A stretch of 64,000 nt of DNA from Symsagittifera roscoffensis (taxonomy: Eukaryota > Xenacoelomorpha > Acoela > Convolutidae). The position numbers and the translations under genes were made by a program. Position 1 is the stretch's first letter, and the number at the start of each line of letters is the position of its first letter. Under the pieces are notes generated by a model that was given only the letters and a program-made list of their open reading frames with translations, did not search any database and was not told the origin of the DNA. Positions 47,000 to 59,573 of the stretch are shown in pieces. The DNA lies in the NCBI RefSeq assembly GCF_963678635.1, contig NC_087062.1, positions 4,702,193 through 4,766,192 on the forward strand, written 5' to 3'.

Positions 47000-48640
47000 T
47001 CGGAGATTTAATTCCTTATTGAAGTAGTTCCAAATTGGTTGAAACAGGCTATTTGTCTTAATTTCTACTTTACTAGGAGCGAGTTCTATCTCTTTATACT
47101 TTATATCGCGTATGGGGGATGATTTAACAAAACTCAAAGTTTTTATAGTTTTTTTCCCCGAGAAATTCATCATTTTACTAAAGCGAGCACTGCTTCATAG
47201 ACCTTAAAACACAGTCGGAACATTCAGGGCTTCACCTTGATACGAGAAGTCTTGTTTTAGCTTTTTATGCGAAACTACATCAGCTGAAGATTGATAAAAA
47301 TTATTGTTCAATTCAAAAATATAACAAACGATTCGAGGTTATGCTTTTATGAACCATTCAGCGCAACTAAAAAGGCCTGCTTAATTTTTTCACTTTTCTT
47401 TTGACTATATGCCTCGGTGGTTTATGGACTTTTATTTTTACTATGACAACTGGCTCAAACATTTTGGTCGAAACGTAATGCCAAAAACTCAAACCGGGCA
47501 CTCAAGATTTTAAACTTTTGACTGAAGAAATCCTAAAAAAGCGTTTTTTTTATTGCAAATCAGAGTTCATTGGTAATAGGAAGGTTCACCTCAAAAAAAC
47601 TATCATAGGATTTTGACAGTCTATTCAGTGGGTAGTGCTTGAAATTTTTAAAATCTGAACTCTATTCTAGAATCATTACCGTATTTTGGAAAAGTTGAAC
47701 TCAAAAAGAATACCTTCGGAATACTAGATTTTGGGATTTTTCAAAAGTTGCCAAGTTTTTTGGAGAATATTATCTCATCGCCTGTTTTACAAATCTTTGT
47801 TAAATTGATTTTAAATCTAAAATTGGTCAGATCTGGCGTAGGTCAGACAAAAAATGCTCTGGTGCTCTGGCTCGGTTCTTAAAATATTATCAAAGAAAAG
47901 TTTCCAAACGCGCCCCCGTGTCGACCCTTTTACAAGCCGATGAATTAATAGAACTAATAGCCTACTTCGCAATTACTGTTTAAATCGTGTTCAAGTCTGC
48001 CTAATTTTACCCAGAAAGTAATACTCGGTCTGGGTTTGTGTCGCCGGCAAGTCCACGTTCACCCATATCAACCCTGATTAACATCGACGGGTTCTTTTTT
48101 TCAATGGAGAACTACGTCATTTTGGACTTCAATGGAGCCTCAAGTCTCGACTGAGGGTCGCCCTTGTAACCCCAGCTGGGCAATTTAACGACGTTAAACT
48201 TGCATTTGGATGGGCAATTGAATAATTGAACGGGCTAGTTAGTAATTCGGGCAATTATGCGATTACAGATTGACGTTTGTTTTCATACACCTAACAGATT
48301 AGCCATTGAAATGGGGCACTTTGGAGATAACTAATTATAGAGTTATCCATCCAAATGCTTTTTGCTTATAGCTCCCCACTTTACTTATTTATCCTTTGTT
48401 TATTTTTCCCCTTTTTATCCGGCTTTTTCCAACCCAGTTCTGATGATGCGCGAGGAAGTTAAATAGATAGAGCAAGTCAGATTTGTTAGCGAAGGTTATA
48501 ATTCCACTTCAAAAATTAATATAGCTTGAAAAATAATCAATCAATTTTTTCTGTTTAAAAATTTAGCATTAAAATATCAATTTTTTTGATAATTGTTCTA
48601 AAAAAAGGAACTCCAATTTGGATAATATTTTGTTCGAAGA
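47000..48640. other. Intergenic; relatively repeat-free
   Basis: No gene. 47880-48450 has a more balanced composition and lacks homopolymers and the listed repeat families. Confidence 0.4.
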
Positions 48641-48654
48641 AAGTATTTTAAAGG

Positions 48655-48730
48655 AATGCATGGTGGGCGGGGGGGTCGACAACGATACGTCTGAGGTTCG
48701 AATCCCGTCTGAATCAATTTTTTGCTCGGC
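48655..48730 (+). repeat. tRNA-like SINE fragment with perfect B box
   Basis: TCTGAGGTTCGAATCCCGTC contains the full consensus B box GGTTCGAATCC. It is followed within 15 bases by TTTTTT. The upstream 45 bases (GGTGGGCGGGGGGGTCGAC) poorly match an A box. Confidence 0.45.
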
Positions 48731-48837
48731 TTTTCAACACTTTTTGGAGCAGTGCCGCTTTTTTTATGAAGACAACTTATTCGTGTAGGAAAGACTTACA
48801 TACGAGGTGTTATGCTTTTTACATAGTAATTCTGTTG

Positions 48838-49900
48838 CCCCCCCCCCCCCAGGATTAAGAATTAAATGTATTTTTTCAGTATCTCAAATTTAATTTTCTG
48901 GGTTGCTTTGGGTTGGAAAATGTTGTTTATACAAAGCTCATAAACATATAAAAGGTATAACTTTGCAATCAAAATGCTATCGAGTTGTTTTATTGACAAA
49001 TTAATCAGGCAGCCTCCTAAATTGACCCTAAAATTTAAGAATTTGAGATGTTTTTATGTTGTCTGTAAATGGTTGTATTTTGTTTGCATTATTTAGGCCA
49101 CCCTAAAGTTATCAAAGGGAATTTAGCAACCCAACTCGCCTCTGCTGTTTTCCAAAATAGCACCCCTTTTACCCAAACCTGATTGCTATTGACACTTCAA
49201 GTCTGGACTAAACAATACCAGTTGGGTTTATGTTTCCATCAAACTTAAGATCGAAGATCAAAGAGCTGCAATGAATGTTTTCAAATTTGAAGCCCACTAA
49301 ACTTGTAATTTATATTTAAAATGGTGTAACTTGATTTATTGTTACCAGAAATTAGAACCAAACTTACATATTTGGTTCTAATGATCAAACATCTTGCTAT
49401 TTTTGTTTCCATAATAACTACCAGTTGAAGTTTTATTGTTGTTTCTTGTCGCAAAACACAAATGTTCTCCTAGGTAATTTCTTAGATTAGAAACATAATT
49501 TGTAGTTGGTAATCATTAAAACACAACTGTGATTTTGGGTTAGAACATTTTGCAACTTTTACGACTAAATTTAAAATTTTTGAGGAAATGCATGACAAGA
49601 TTTTGCTTAAATGGGTTGGAATTATGGTTTTTTTGAAAAGATGTTTTTTTTGAAAAAAAGTTGCGAGGATTAAAAATTCAATTCATGCCGTAAAAATCTT
49701 AAAATTAACAATAAAACACTACAGAATTTAATGTTACAATTTAACAGTACAATTTAACACTACAATAAATCACTACAATTCGAAAGTTTTTCGACTAATT
49801 TTAAAAGTTTTTAGGGAATTACTGCAAAAGTTTGGCTTCTTTTTTGAGTTGAATTCATTTTTTTTGTTCGAAAGAGGTCAGTTTTTTTTGTTTATGAGGT
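48838..49900. other. C13 run and AT-rich intergenic DNA
   Basis: Opens with C13 (48838-48850). The rest has no gene; 49710-49790 is a degenerate short-period array of ACTACAATTTAACA-like units. Confidence 0.45.
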
Positions 49901-49904
49901 CAGC

Positions 49905-50278
49905 AAAGACATATAATTAATTTTTTACCTCGAGTTTTTAAAGTAATTACAGGAGAAAATGCTTCTTCTTCTTCTATAGTTAAGTACGTTTTTTTCCCGA
50001 AAAATAATTAGTTTTGGTGCTAGCAATTACATTTATAAAGTAAATTAACTGAACTTTTGGATTAAATACAGAAGAAATATTTGCTTCTTTCGTGGTTAAG
50101 TATTTTTTTTGAAAAAAAACTTTAGTTTTGAGGCTAGCAATTACATTTATGTAGTTAATTAGCTCGAGTTTTTGGATGAAGTGAAAGAGAAATACTTGTT
50201 TCTTTTATTGTCAATTTTTTTTGAAAAAAAAAATGAGTTTAGCAATTACATTTATGTAGTAAATTACCTCGAGTTAGA
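49905..50278 (+). repeat. Tandem array, about 100-118 bp unit, three to four copies
   Basis: GCAATTACATTTATGTAGT-type units start near 50024, 50141 and 50242, with a more diverged one at about 49906. Each is followed by TTACCTCGAG/TTAGCTCGAG, a GGATGAAGTGAA-like stretch, CTTGTTTCTT and a TTTTTTTTGAAAAAAAA hinge. Non-coding. Confidence 0.75.
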
Positions 50279-52110
50279 CTCCTCGGGATTAGTGGCGATT
50301 TAGAGTTGGGAGAAAATGTTCGTGTTTGTTAAATTTGGAAATTGACTTTTCATCTCTTTATTGTGTGGCAATTCAAAACAGGGATTACTCTATCTGCAAA
50401 TACAAATCTATCCTCTGTACTACACTTCGTAAAATTAATCCGACAAAAGGGGCATCTCAAATACCCTCGCCATATGTTCACATCAGGCGGTTCAGTTACA
50501 TTTAAAAATAAACCCCAGATTGCCTTCCAATTCAGGGAACAATTTTTTTCTTAAGCCCGAAATGATGTCGAGGAAAACTCGATTTAACGAACTAGTAATA
50601 AAAACCAATTTTTATTGCTATGTCCCGGAATGGTACCAAGTTAACAACATCCCCCCAAAGCCGTTTAGGGGGGGGGGATGATAGCTTAGTTTTTATTTTG
50701 AATTTTAAGCCAATCATAATAGAGCATAGGAGGATGATTACTTGATCCGCGGAATGATATCGATAAAAACTTGGCTTAACTAACTATGATGCCCCCCTCA
50801 CTTTTCTCCTCGATTGATAATGAGAGATTTTATCTACTTGGCGCCAAAAGGGGGAGAGCTGAAAAGTTCCAATTATGAAATCACGATGACGCTTCAAATT
50901 TCAACCTTGGTAAAAAGCAATCATTCCAACAAAAATGTCCAGCGGTTAACAGTTTTAGTTTTTAAGACTCATCGGAAAATGTGTTGTAGGACCTACAAAG
51001 TTTTCGATGCAACCCGGTATTGGTTTGTCGCAAATAACTTAACTTTAGCATTTGAGTAATTTTAGCATTTGTTTTAAAAAGCATTGACAAATCATTCATT
51101 TCAAAAAATTGTCTTCATCTCATAATGATTTTTTATTTTAGGGATTTTTATTTAATTTAAATATTTCTAATCTCCATAAAGACTACTTGTTTGGTTCATT
51201 TTTAATACGTCTCCTCTGATATATAATTTATTTTACTTCGCAAGGGTGAATTAATTTCCATTCAGATAAGAGCAGCAATGGCTAACTGGATTATGTTGAT
51301 TGAGAGGGGGAGGGGGGTATGTTTAGACACGTTTATAAGTGATTTATTCATAAACGGGCGACAACTGAATGGACCCGCAGTTATAAAATCAGAAGTTTAA
51401 TAGAGTGTGTAAACCATCAATCGATCAAGCCCTCGTCCAACCACCCCAACAGTTGTTCAGCCCCGAGAGACTAATTGGGATATTGCTAACAGAGGGTTAA
51501 CTTAACAGCAGGGGGGACATTCTACTTAGCAGAAGGAGCGAATAGCCGAAAGTTACATCAGCCAATCAGAGTCAATCGATCTTTGTTAACTATTACCCCC
51601 CCCCCCCCCACCCCCCACCCGCCCAACCATTTCCTATTGCAAGGGGGGATTCGTTACAAGGAACCAAGTTCACACATGCTTAACTGTTCTAACTTTTGAG
51701 TTAAAATTTTAAAGTGGTGGCAATTTTTTACCACTTTAAAATATTGGGGGAGGGAGCTGTAGTTAACAAGATCCAAATCAATTATTCAAACAATCTAAAA
51801 AAGATTATGACAATTCCACCAGAGTTTTGGACAGTTTAAAGGCTTTAAATTGGTCGGAATTTTCGACCAATTGATCCTTCTGTCTAAAGAACAGACCCCC
51901 TATAGCTGGAAGAGGGGTCCGATTATCCCGAATTGTCCGGTCCAATGTCGGTCCGGGTTCGATTGACTTTATCAGCTAAAGTTGCACTCTCCAATGATTT
52001 CTAATTTCACACTGATATTTGATACTAATTCCTTAAAATCAAAAATTTGCAATTACTTAGAAAAAAAACGCTTAAAAATTGCGAATAGTTTTTCGAAAAG
52101 TTTAGAAAAA
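50279..52110. other. Intergenic; G/C runs and a 13-bp hairpin
   Basis: G11 at 50668-50678 and C14 at 51596-51609. A hairpin with 13-bp arms ATTTTAAAGTGGT / ACCACTTTAAAAT (51706-51742). Short open frames at 50342-50554 and 50814-51059 show no recognised domain. Confidence 0.45.
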
Positions 52111-55100
52111 ATTTAAGAACAAATTTTTGAGAAAAAAAAACAAACTTTTCGCACTGAAAAAAAAAACAATAAGTTGAAAATCGATTTTTTCAACTTTTGG
52201 CTGGTTGAACACTTTGATATATTTGGGATGATAGAATTAGAGTATGTGTGTGTATAAATGGTGGGATGTAAAGGCTTGTATGAGTTATGTAGCCACATCT
52301 GCAGGAGTCGCGGTTGATTGGCCGACTGTGTTTTATTTGATCGTGTTTGATTGCTCCGCAGTCGACTGCTGATCGCATTAATGCCAAAAGTGACTCGAGT
52401 TTTATAAGACTCCCTTTCCAATTCACTGCTTACCCCAACTACTCAACTTACCCAAATGCTGCTCCCGATCTAATAACTCCTCAAGTTATGACTCTAAGTA
52501 GCGACAGATAAGATTTAAACATGGTGACCACTGCTGTAATTCTTAAAAGCTTTTTTTTGTTCGTTTTTGTTTGAGTTTTATAAACAGTTTTTTAGTGAGC
52601 TTAAAAAAATCGTAATTTAAAATTTTTTTGGTTGGTTTTAACTTTTTATCAATTTTTTGGCTGGTTTATCTGTACTTAGACGATTGATGGTTTTTTATCT
52701 CAATTTGTACATGGTTTTAAACGAAATTTTCTTTTGACTGGCCGATTTTCCCCAAGACAGATGTTCAGATGTTTTTTGCTTGATTACTGCTGATTTTTTG
52801 AATTTTAATCTTCGATATTGAAACTCATCTGTAATACAAATCTTATAATTTCAGTTTTGGAAGAAAAACAGATCTAGAAAGTTAAATTCATTTAAAAAAA
52901 ATCAGATTTTTAGTAAGCTTTTTTTTTGCTATTATACTCAATAAATTGTCTATACAAGCAGACAATTTGACGCCTAATTTTTCTTAATATTCGTTATTTG
53001 TATTATTTTTGAAAATATTACCTTTTGTTTCTCATCAAAAAATCTTAATTATCTTGCCGCGAAATTCTCGCACAAAGAAAATTCAAAAATGAAAATAATT
53101 GATCGTTTGTATATTGTTAACATCGAAAAAATCAAATCCACGGGGAGAAAAAAATACCCAATTTGGGAATTTTTTCGAAATTAACAAAATGTCGCTGCCA
53201 TGTTTTGTTGTTCGGGGCTTAATCGTCTTAATGAGGGCTCATTTCTCATTTGTCGGCGGGCGAGGAAAACAAAGAGTCTTTTGTTTATTTAAAGTCTTAG
53301 TTGTTGAAAAAACAAAATGTGGATTGAGAGTATGAACAAAAGTTGAATAAAGCTCTTCTTCACACAAAGCTGAGAATTTCAGCGGATGTCGATAATTAAT
53401 TCAACAGGGACTTGATTTACTTATTGCGAATGAGTGCATATGGAATATTGTCTTTGATTGGGTAAATTGGGTATTGGTTGCTAGTTAATCAGGCAAAATG
53501 ATGTTACCTTGGCTTATTTACATTTTCAGCAACTCTTTTCAATTTGGCTCTAATAATATCTTCCTTGTATTGTTTGTTCATAGAATAGGTGTCACCGAGT
53601 AAAAAAAACCCCTCACCCCCTCACAGGAGCATCACTTTTTAAATGTTGTTGTGCTCTTCCCTTTTAAGTGCGCCTTGGGACAAAAAAATGCTTCTTTTCC
53701 ATTGAACAATCGTCGGGTCACTCTTGAGAATAACACTACTTCTTTTTTTGTAATAAGCAGAATGAAATGAGCATTTAAACAAGAGATATAATTTCTTTCA
53801 CAAAATGATGTTCAAAATGATCCAAAAATATTCTAAAATGTAGCAAAAACGTCACAGGTCTATCAAAATGTTTTTCAAATAATTTAAAGCATAAAAAGTA
53901 GAGAACAAAAAATTTAATTCCAGCATTTTGCACTTGTAAATTTTGAGACATTTATAACTTTGCTTAGGATAGCTATAACATTGTTTCGGTTTGTTTCAGA
54001 AACTAATATAAGTTTTTCGTGGAAAATTGAATTGTTTAGTTATTTGGAGTTATGGACATTTTCAAAACTAATCAAGCTGACACGAAAATGAGGAACAGTA
54101 TTATTTTATAATCATTTGAACAAATAATTGACATCGTACGGGCAATTTCTTTTATAATTTCAAATGACTTCCAAAGCTCAACTTTCTTTGAAGAATAATT
54201 TTTGAACCAAAATGAAACAAGGTTGTAGCTACACTGGACTAGGTTGTAGCTGTCACAAAACAACATTAGAAGCCTAATTGCAAGTGCAAACTGTTCGAAT
54301 TAATAGCACACATTTTTGAAAAGTAGGAGCACCGAATTTTCCGACCACCTTAATAGTTCTACTGAAACTAAGAAGAATTTTTTTCTTCCTAGTTAAGTTT
54401 TCTTGCTGTTTTTATCTAAAGAATGGGTTGAAACGTAGCAAAAAGTAGCTTCAATAAGTTCAACCGATTTGAAAAATTTTAGTGAGTTTCATGTCATTTC
54501 AGTCGAGCAAAGTAATGTTTTCCCACACAACCAAAAACAAATCTGAAAAAAATAATCTACTTAACAATCTCCCTTTTTTAAAAAAGTGGGGAGATTGTCA
54601 AGTAGATTGACAATGGCATATTTTTGATCAATCGGAAAACAGCAAAATTATGAATTCTCAAACAAAAACTCTAATGTTTATTTATTGTATTTATTTATAG
54701 GAGTGGAGATTTTTAAGTAGATACTATAAGAAAGAATTTTTTATATAGATCCAACGGACATTTTGCATCTATTTTCTCGACAAAATAATTTTTAAACGTT
54801 TTATCAAATCCCAAAGACGATTCAAAAGATTTTTAGTTTTCATCACCTTAACCCACTTTCACGAGGCATAGAACCAGAAAAATGACAACGCGTTATTCCT
54901 TTTGTATTGTTTTGAAAGAATCTCATATTTAAGCATTTAAAACCTGTGTATCTCTAAGATCTTTTTAAATCCCCATTAGTGTGTAGTTTAGTTTTCTCGT
55001 TAATCATTTGATTTTATTACAAGAAACAACGTGACACTTTTTTCCATGTTTCAATTTATAAACGTTTGTCGAATCAAAAAAACAGTAGAAGGAAAACAGT

Positions 55101-55220
55101 TTTAGAAGTCAATATCAATCTGATTTTTTTAGAAGCTTTCTCTGTCAAGTTTGCATTAAAAAAATAGCTCAAAAATTTCATTCCATATGACAAAAATCAA
55201 CGCAAAGTCCATTCGGTAAT
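52111..55220. other. Intergenic desert
   Basis: No supported gene. A hairpin at 54554-54608 is listed separately. Open frames on either strand are biased (Phe/Lys/Ile) and look like chance. Confidence 0.4.
54554..54608. repeat. Inverted repeat, 20-bp arms (19/20)
   Basis: AATCTACTTAACAATCTCCC (54554-54573) and GGGAGATTGTCAAGTAGATT (54589-54608) pair with one mismatch around a 15-base T6A6-containing loop. The inner T6/A6 can also pair, lengthening the stem. The two arms probably represent a tiny foldback element or a hairpin-forming insertion. Confidence 0.8.
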
Positions 55221-55224
55221 TGTT

Positions 55225-56000
55225 CAATCAAAGGACACAATTTTTTGTGTCATGGTAAGTGATTGGTTTATCGCTACACGAAGACCAAAAATTCCTACGT
55301 TGACGTGGTAAAAGAACAACTACTGGGCATCGAAAACTGGAAAAAGCATGCATCAACGCTGCTTGTACGTTTGAATTGTTATCCATCCAGTGACCTTTAT
55401 AACAGTGCCGTTTCAAGGAGATTAGTCCGTAGTCGGAGAACTTCTTTTAATCACTCTTTTACTGCATAAAACTAACGGACGAAGACTTGCAAACCGCATT
55501 TTGCCTTGTTGATCAATCACTCAAAGTTCACTCGTTAACATACTCTCCAACGCTCATGATCCGTAGCATTGAAGCCAAATTAAAAGTGTCCAGAACTTAT
55601 CACAAGTGATTTTTGATCGAAATTGCTATCAAAAAAAAATGAACTCGTTGACTAAAACAAAATCTGCCAGCGCCACTGAAAGATTGATTGAGTAAATTTC
55701 TCAAAAATTTGAGCTGAAGACGGCTGACTTGTATGCAAAAAATAGGGCAAATTGACTCGTGACCATTATATATTGACCAAGTTGTGAAGCTGAACTACGG
55801 TAAAGACGGCGTTGCCCTATCCGCCGTTTTGCGGAAGTCTTCAGGCGAGTCAATTCGACCGATTGTTAAACTCTCACCCGTTATTGCTCCCATGGGAGTG
55901 GATGATGATAATACTTGGCTTAGTGATCAAGATCTCATGATTTATTTTTCATCGAAAGATTTGTTTGAAGTAATTTATCAAGTAAATTTGCACTAAATCT
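55225..56000 (+). pseudogene. Coding-like relic, unrecognised
   Basis: Three stretches read like protein despite the AT-rich setting: 55290-55440 (LLGIENWKKHASTLLV), 55469-55610 in another frame (KLTDEDLQTAFCLVDQSLKV, LMIRSIEAKLKVS, stop TGA at about 55608), and 55784-55996 (LNYGKDGVALSAVLRKSSGE, VDDDNTWLSDQDLMIYF). They share orientation and spacing expected of one decayed ORF or of unspliced exons. No domain is recognised. Confidence 0.3.
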
Positions 56001-58095
56001 AAAATGGAACTCAAATGCTTTAACGTTAACTTCAAAGAACTTGCTGTGTTTCAATGTTCGATTTGATAAAATTTTCACATTTGTTCTGGGACCCATACTC
56101 GAGTTGCATTTGGGGCATGCAACACTTTTTCCTCTCCCTATGATTGAATTTCAGCTGCTGTATTTTAAAAAAAACTTAGATTTGCTGACTAAAAAGGTAA
56201 TTTGTTTGAGATATTTTTTTAATGATATTGAAATCAAAAATTAGACAAACGAATTACAGAAGTTTTTGAGAGTTTTTTAATTTACTGCTTTTGACTTTTT
56301 TCCCAATATATTATAATCAATTTTTATTAAGAAAGAAATAAATCTGCACATTCATTCCAAAGCACGCGCATTTTGAGAAATAAAACTGCAATCGATTTTT
56401 GCCCATAAAACATGAATAAGTTGTGAAATAGATAATTTTTTTTGATTGCAATGAAGTCTTGATTTAATCGTTAAGAAATTTACAATTTTTTGGTGTATCT
56501 TTTGATAAACATTGTGAAACAAGTTATCCATATTTCAGATACACGTTTTAAATAAATTATATCAGGAATTTTTTTGAAGTTCATTTAATAACAGTTTACA
56601 CATTAAATTCGGATTAATTTTTCTGCAGTAAAATTTTTGATTATTTCTGAAGAAAAACTCCCAGTAAATTTTGCCTGGGGTATTCATAAAATTGCCTATA
56701 AAGCAAAAACATCCATTTTTAGACAATAAAATGGTTTTACAGTTATTGCGGAGAGTTTTATACAGTTTACATTCACATTGTATCCATCAAAAGTTTTAGA
56801 GAACAAAATCCATTTTCAGGCAATAAAACCGAATTGATCAAAACTTTTGAAAAATTTCGATGTGTTTTTGATAAACTGTATGTGCAACTTTAGGCCAGTT
56901 TGCATGCATTTTGTGAAAAAATGAGGAATATTATTCCTAAAACAATCAAACGGAACGAATTAAGAAGTAAAAATCATGGGTTAGTCTACATTTTTGAAAT
57001 GTGCGTTTTATTCGAAAATTTTCCATGTGTTCCATAGCATATAAGTAACAATTTACGTTGCATTTTAAAATTTGTTCGAAACCTGGCCATGTTCACTTCA
57101 TTAGCGCGTATGAAGTGAAGCGGGCCATTTTGCTAGATGCAACTGATTTTTATCCCATTCAAAGCATTGGTCGTTCATTTTACAAAACAATTTCAGACAA
57201 AAAGCAATCAGTGCATCGAAAAACATTTAAATCTTAATATTCAAAATTAGTTCACAAAGATTGAGTTTATTATCATCAACGTGCTTCCAGAAACTTGCTT
57301 ATGGCATTTTTTCTTGTAGGTTTTTGGTCCAAAAAACTCAAATAACTGAATTTCAGCAGAAAAAATTTTCAAATATTGACCAATTTTACAATTGCGATCA
57401 TCACTCGTTATACAATTAGGTGGTAACTTTTTTTCTCATTTTGGACCAAACTGGGTTTTTCTGGTTATTTTCAGGCATTATCATTTTTCAAGGCTGCAAA
57501 AAAACACTTTTAAGAAGAGAATCAATTGTAAGTTCCATGGATCAAATATGATCGAATCTTTTTTTCCAAAGCGTTAAATTTAAGATTTAACCACGTCTAA
57601 TTTGAGAAAAAACTTATCGGAATTTTTGATAAACCATTTTCGATGTTGCGCAGTATATTTATATATCATCACCATTATATATTCTTGGTTAATCATTCTA
57701 AAAACAAATAGTCAATCAAAAAACATTCAGCCTATCGAAAACAAGTCAAATCATAGAACGAAAAATTTGGTAAATGCACAAACAATGAAATCCTTATTAG
57801 CAAGTTGTTTCAGCAAGCATTTCAAAAGGTAAAAGTTTCTAGTTGGTAGATAACAGGTAAAAATTTCACAAAACAGCTTCAAAAAAAGATACATACTGGT
57901 TAAATTTTATTTTTGTGACGAGCCATCGTTATACAATCAGGCAATAACGTTTTCAGGTAATAACGTTGTTAACCAGCTTATTTACTAGAACCCTAATACC
58001 TTCAGCTGTTGCAACTGACAAGCAAGCTCATTTTTGCAATATTATCATTTTGTTCACACTTTTTACCCAATTTTAACTATTAGATTGAGTCTAAT
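56001..58095. other. Intergenic, AT-rich
   Basis: No gene. Two diverged copies of a TCGTTATACAATTAGG / TCGTTATACAATCAGG motif (about 57406 and 57929), each followed by a GTAAC/ATAAC element, suggest an old duplication. Confidence 0.4.
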
Positions 58096-58097
58096 TT

Positions 58098-59573
58098 TTA
58101 GTATAAGCTAGTGCAACGTTTTGATGAGGCATAAAAATAGATTTTTTTTCAATAGTTTTCAATTAATTTATATTATAATGGGTCACGTTAAAAGTTTATC
58201 CACAAAATTTTTGCAAATTTTTTTTTTCAAACGAAATGGTTGGAGAAACTGTGAAAACATTTTTAAAAAGAGTTTTGAAGCAAATTGGATCATATTTCAA
58301 CAACATAATTTATACATGATTCTTTTTTAAAAATGCATGCTTGAAAAAAATCATGCTGAAAATAAGTTAAAAAGTCAGTTTCTTTCAGAGAGAAAAGTTA
58401 TGTTTATTGTTCATCCCTCAGTTTATTTTAGTTTATTGATCATAGAATGTTTTTCCAGAACTGGATTAGTATAAACTAGTGCAATGTTTTGATGAGGCAT
58501 AAAAATAGATTTTTTTTCAATAGTTTTCAATTAATTTATATTATAATGGGTCACGTTAAAAGTTTATCCACAAAATTTTTGCAAATTTTTTTTTTCAAAC
58601 GAAATGGTTGGAGAAACTGTGAAAACATTTTTAAAAAGAGTTTTGAAGCAAATTGGATCATATTTCAACAACATAATTTATACATGATTCTTTTTTAAAA
58701 ATGCATGCTTGAAAAAAATCATGCTGAAAATAAGTAAAAAAGTCAGTTTCTTTCAGAGAGAAAAGTTATGTTTAATGTTCATCCCTCAGTTTATTTTAGT
58801 TTATTGATCATAGAATGTTTTTCCAGAACTGGATTAGTATAAGCTAGTGCAACGTTTTGATGAGGCATAAAAATAGATTTTTTTTCAATAGTTTTCAATT
58901 AATTTATATTATAATGGGTCACGTTAAAAGTTTATCCACAAAATTTTTGCAAATTTTTTTTTTTCAAACGAAATGGTTGGAGAAACTGTGAAAACATTTT
59001 TAAAAAGAGTTTTGAAGCAAATTGGATCATACTTCAACAACATAATTTATGCATGATTCTTTTTTAAAAATGCATGCTTGAAAAAAATCATGCTGAAAAT
59101 AAGTAAAAAGCTCAGTTTCTTTCAGAGAGAAAAGTTATGTTTATTGTTCATCCCTCAGTTTATTTTAGTTTATTGATCATAGAATTTTGTTCCAGAACTG
59201 GATTAGTATAAGCTAGTGCAACGTTTTGATGAGCAGAAAAATAGATTTTTTTTCAATAGTTTTCAATTAATTAATATAATAATGGGTCACGTTAAAAGTT
59301 TATCCACAAAATTTTTGCAAATTTTTTTTTTTTCAAACGAAATGGTTGGAGAAACTGTGAAAACATTTTTAAAAAGAGTTTTGAAGCAAATTGGATCATA
59401 TTTCAACAACATAATTTATACATGATTCTTTTTTAAAACTGCATGCTTGAAAAAAATCATGCTGAAAATAAGTAAAAAGCTCAGTTTCTTTCAGAGAGAA
59501 AAATTATGTTTATTGTTCATCCCTCAGTTTATTTTAGTTTATTCATCATAGAACTTTTTTCCAGAACTGGATT
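58098..59573 (+). repeat. Tandem array of a 368-bp unit, four copies
   Basis: Copies begin with GTATAAGCTAGTGCAACG at 58101, 58469 (variant), 58837 and 59206, so the period is 368, 368 and 369 bp. Each contains TATAATGGGTCACGTTAAAA, GAAATGGTTGGAGAAACTGT and ends TCATCCCTCAGTTTATTTTA. Divergence is a few per cent. Identical 69-codon open frames in the copies are a by-product and show no selection-like features. Confidence 0.95.

Noticed and set aside
52113-52426. 102- and 78-codon minus-strand frames with His/Thr/Tyr stretch
   Set aside because: Generated by a (TG)n-like segment and AT-rich flanks; no splice context or domain.
58121-59425. Repeated 69-codon open frames in the 368-bp array
   Set aside because: By-product of tandem copies; Phe/Lys/Asn-rich, and the fourth copy is shifted by indels.
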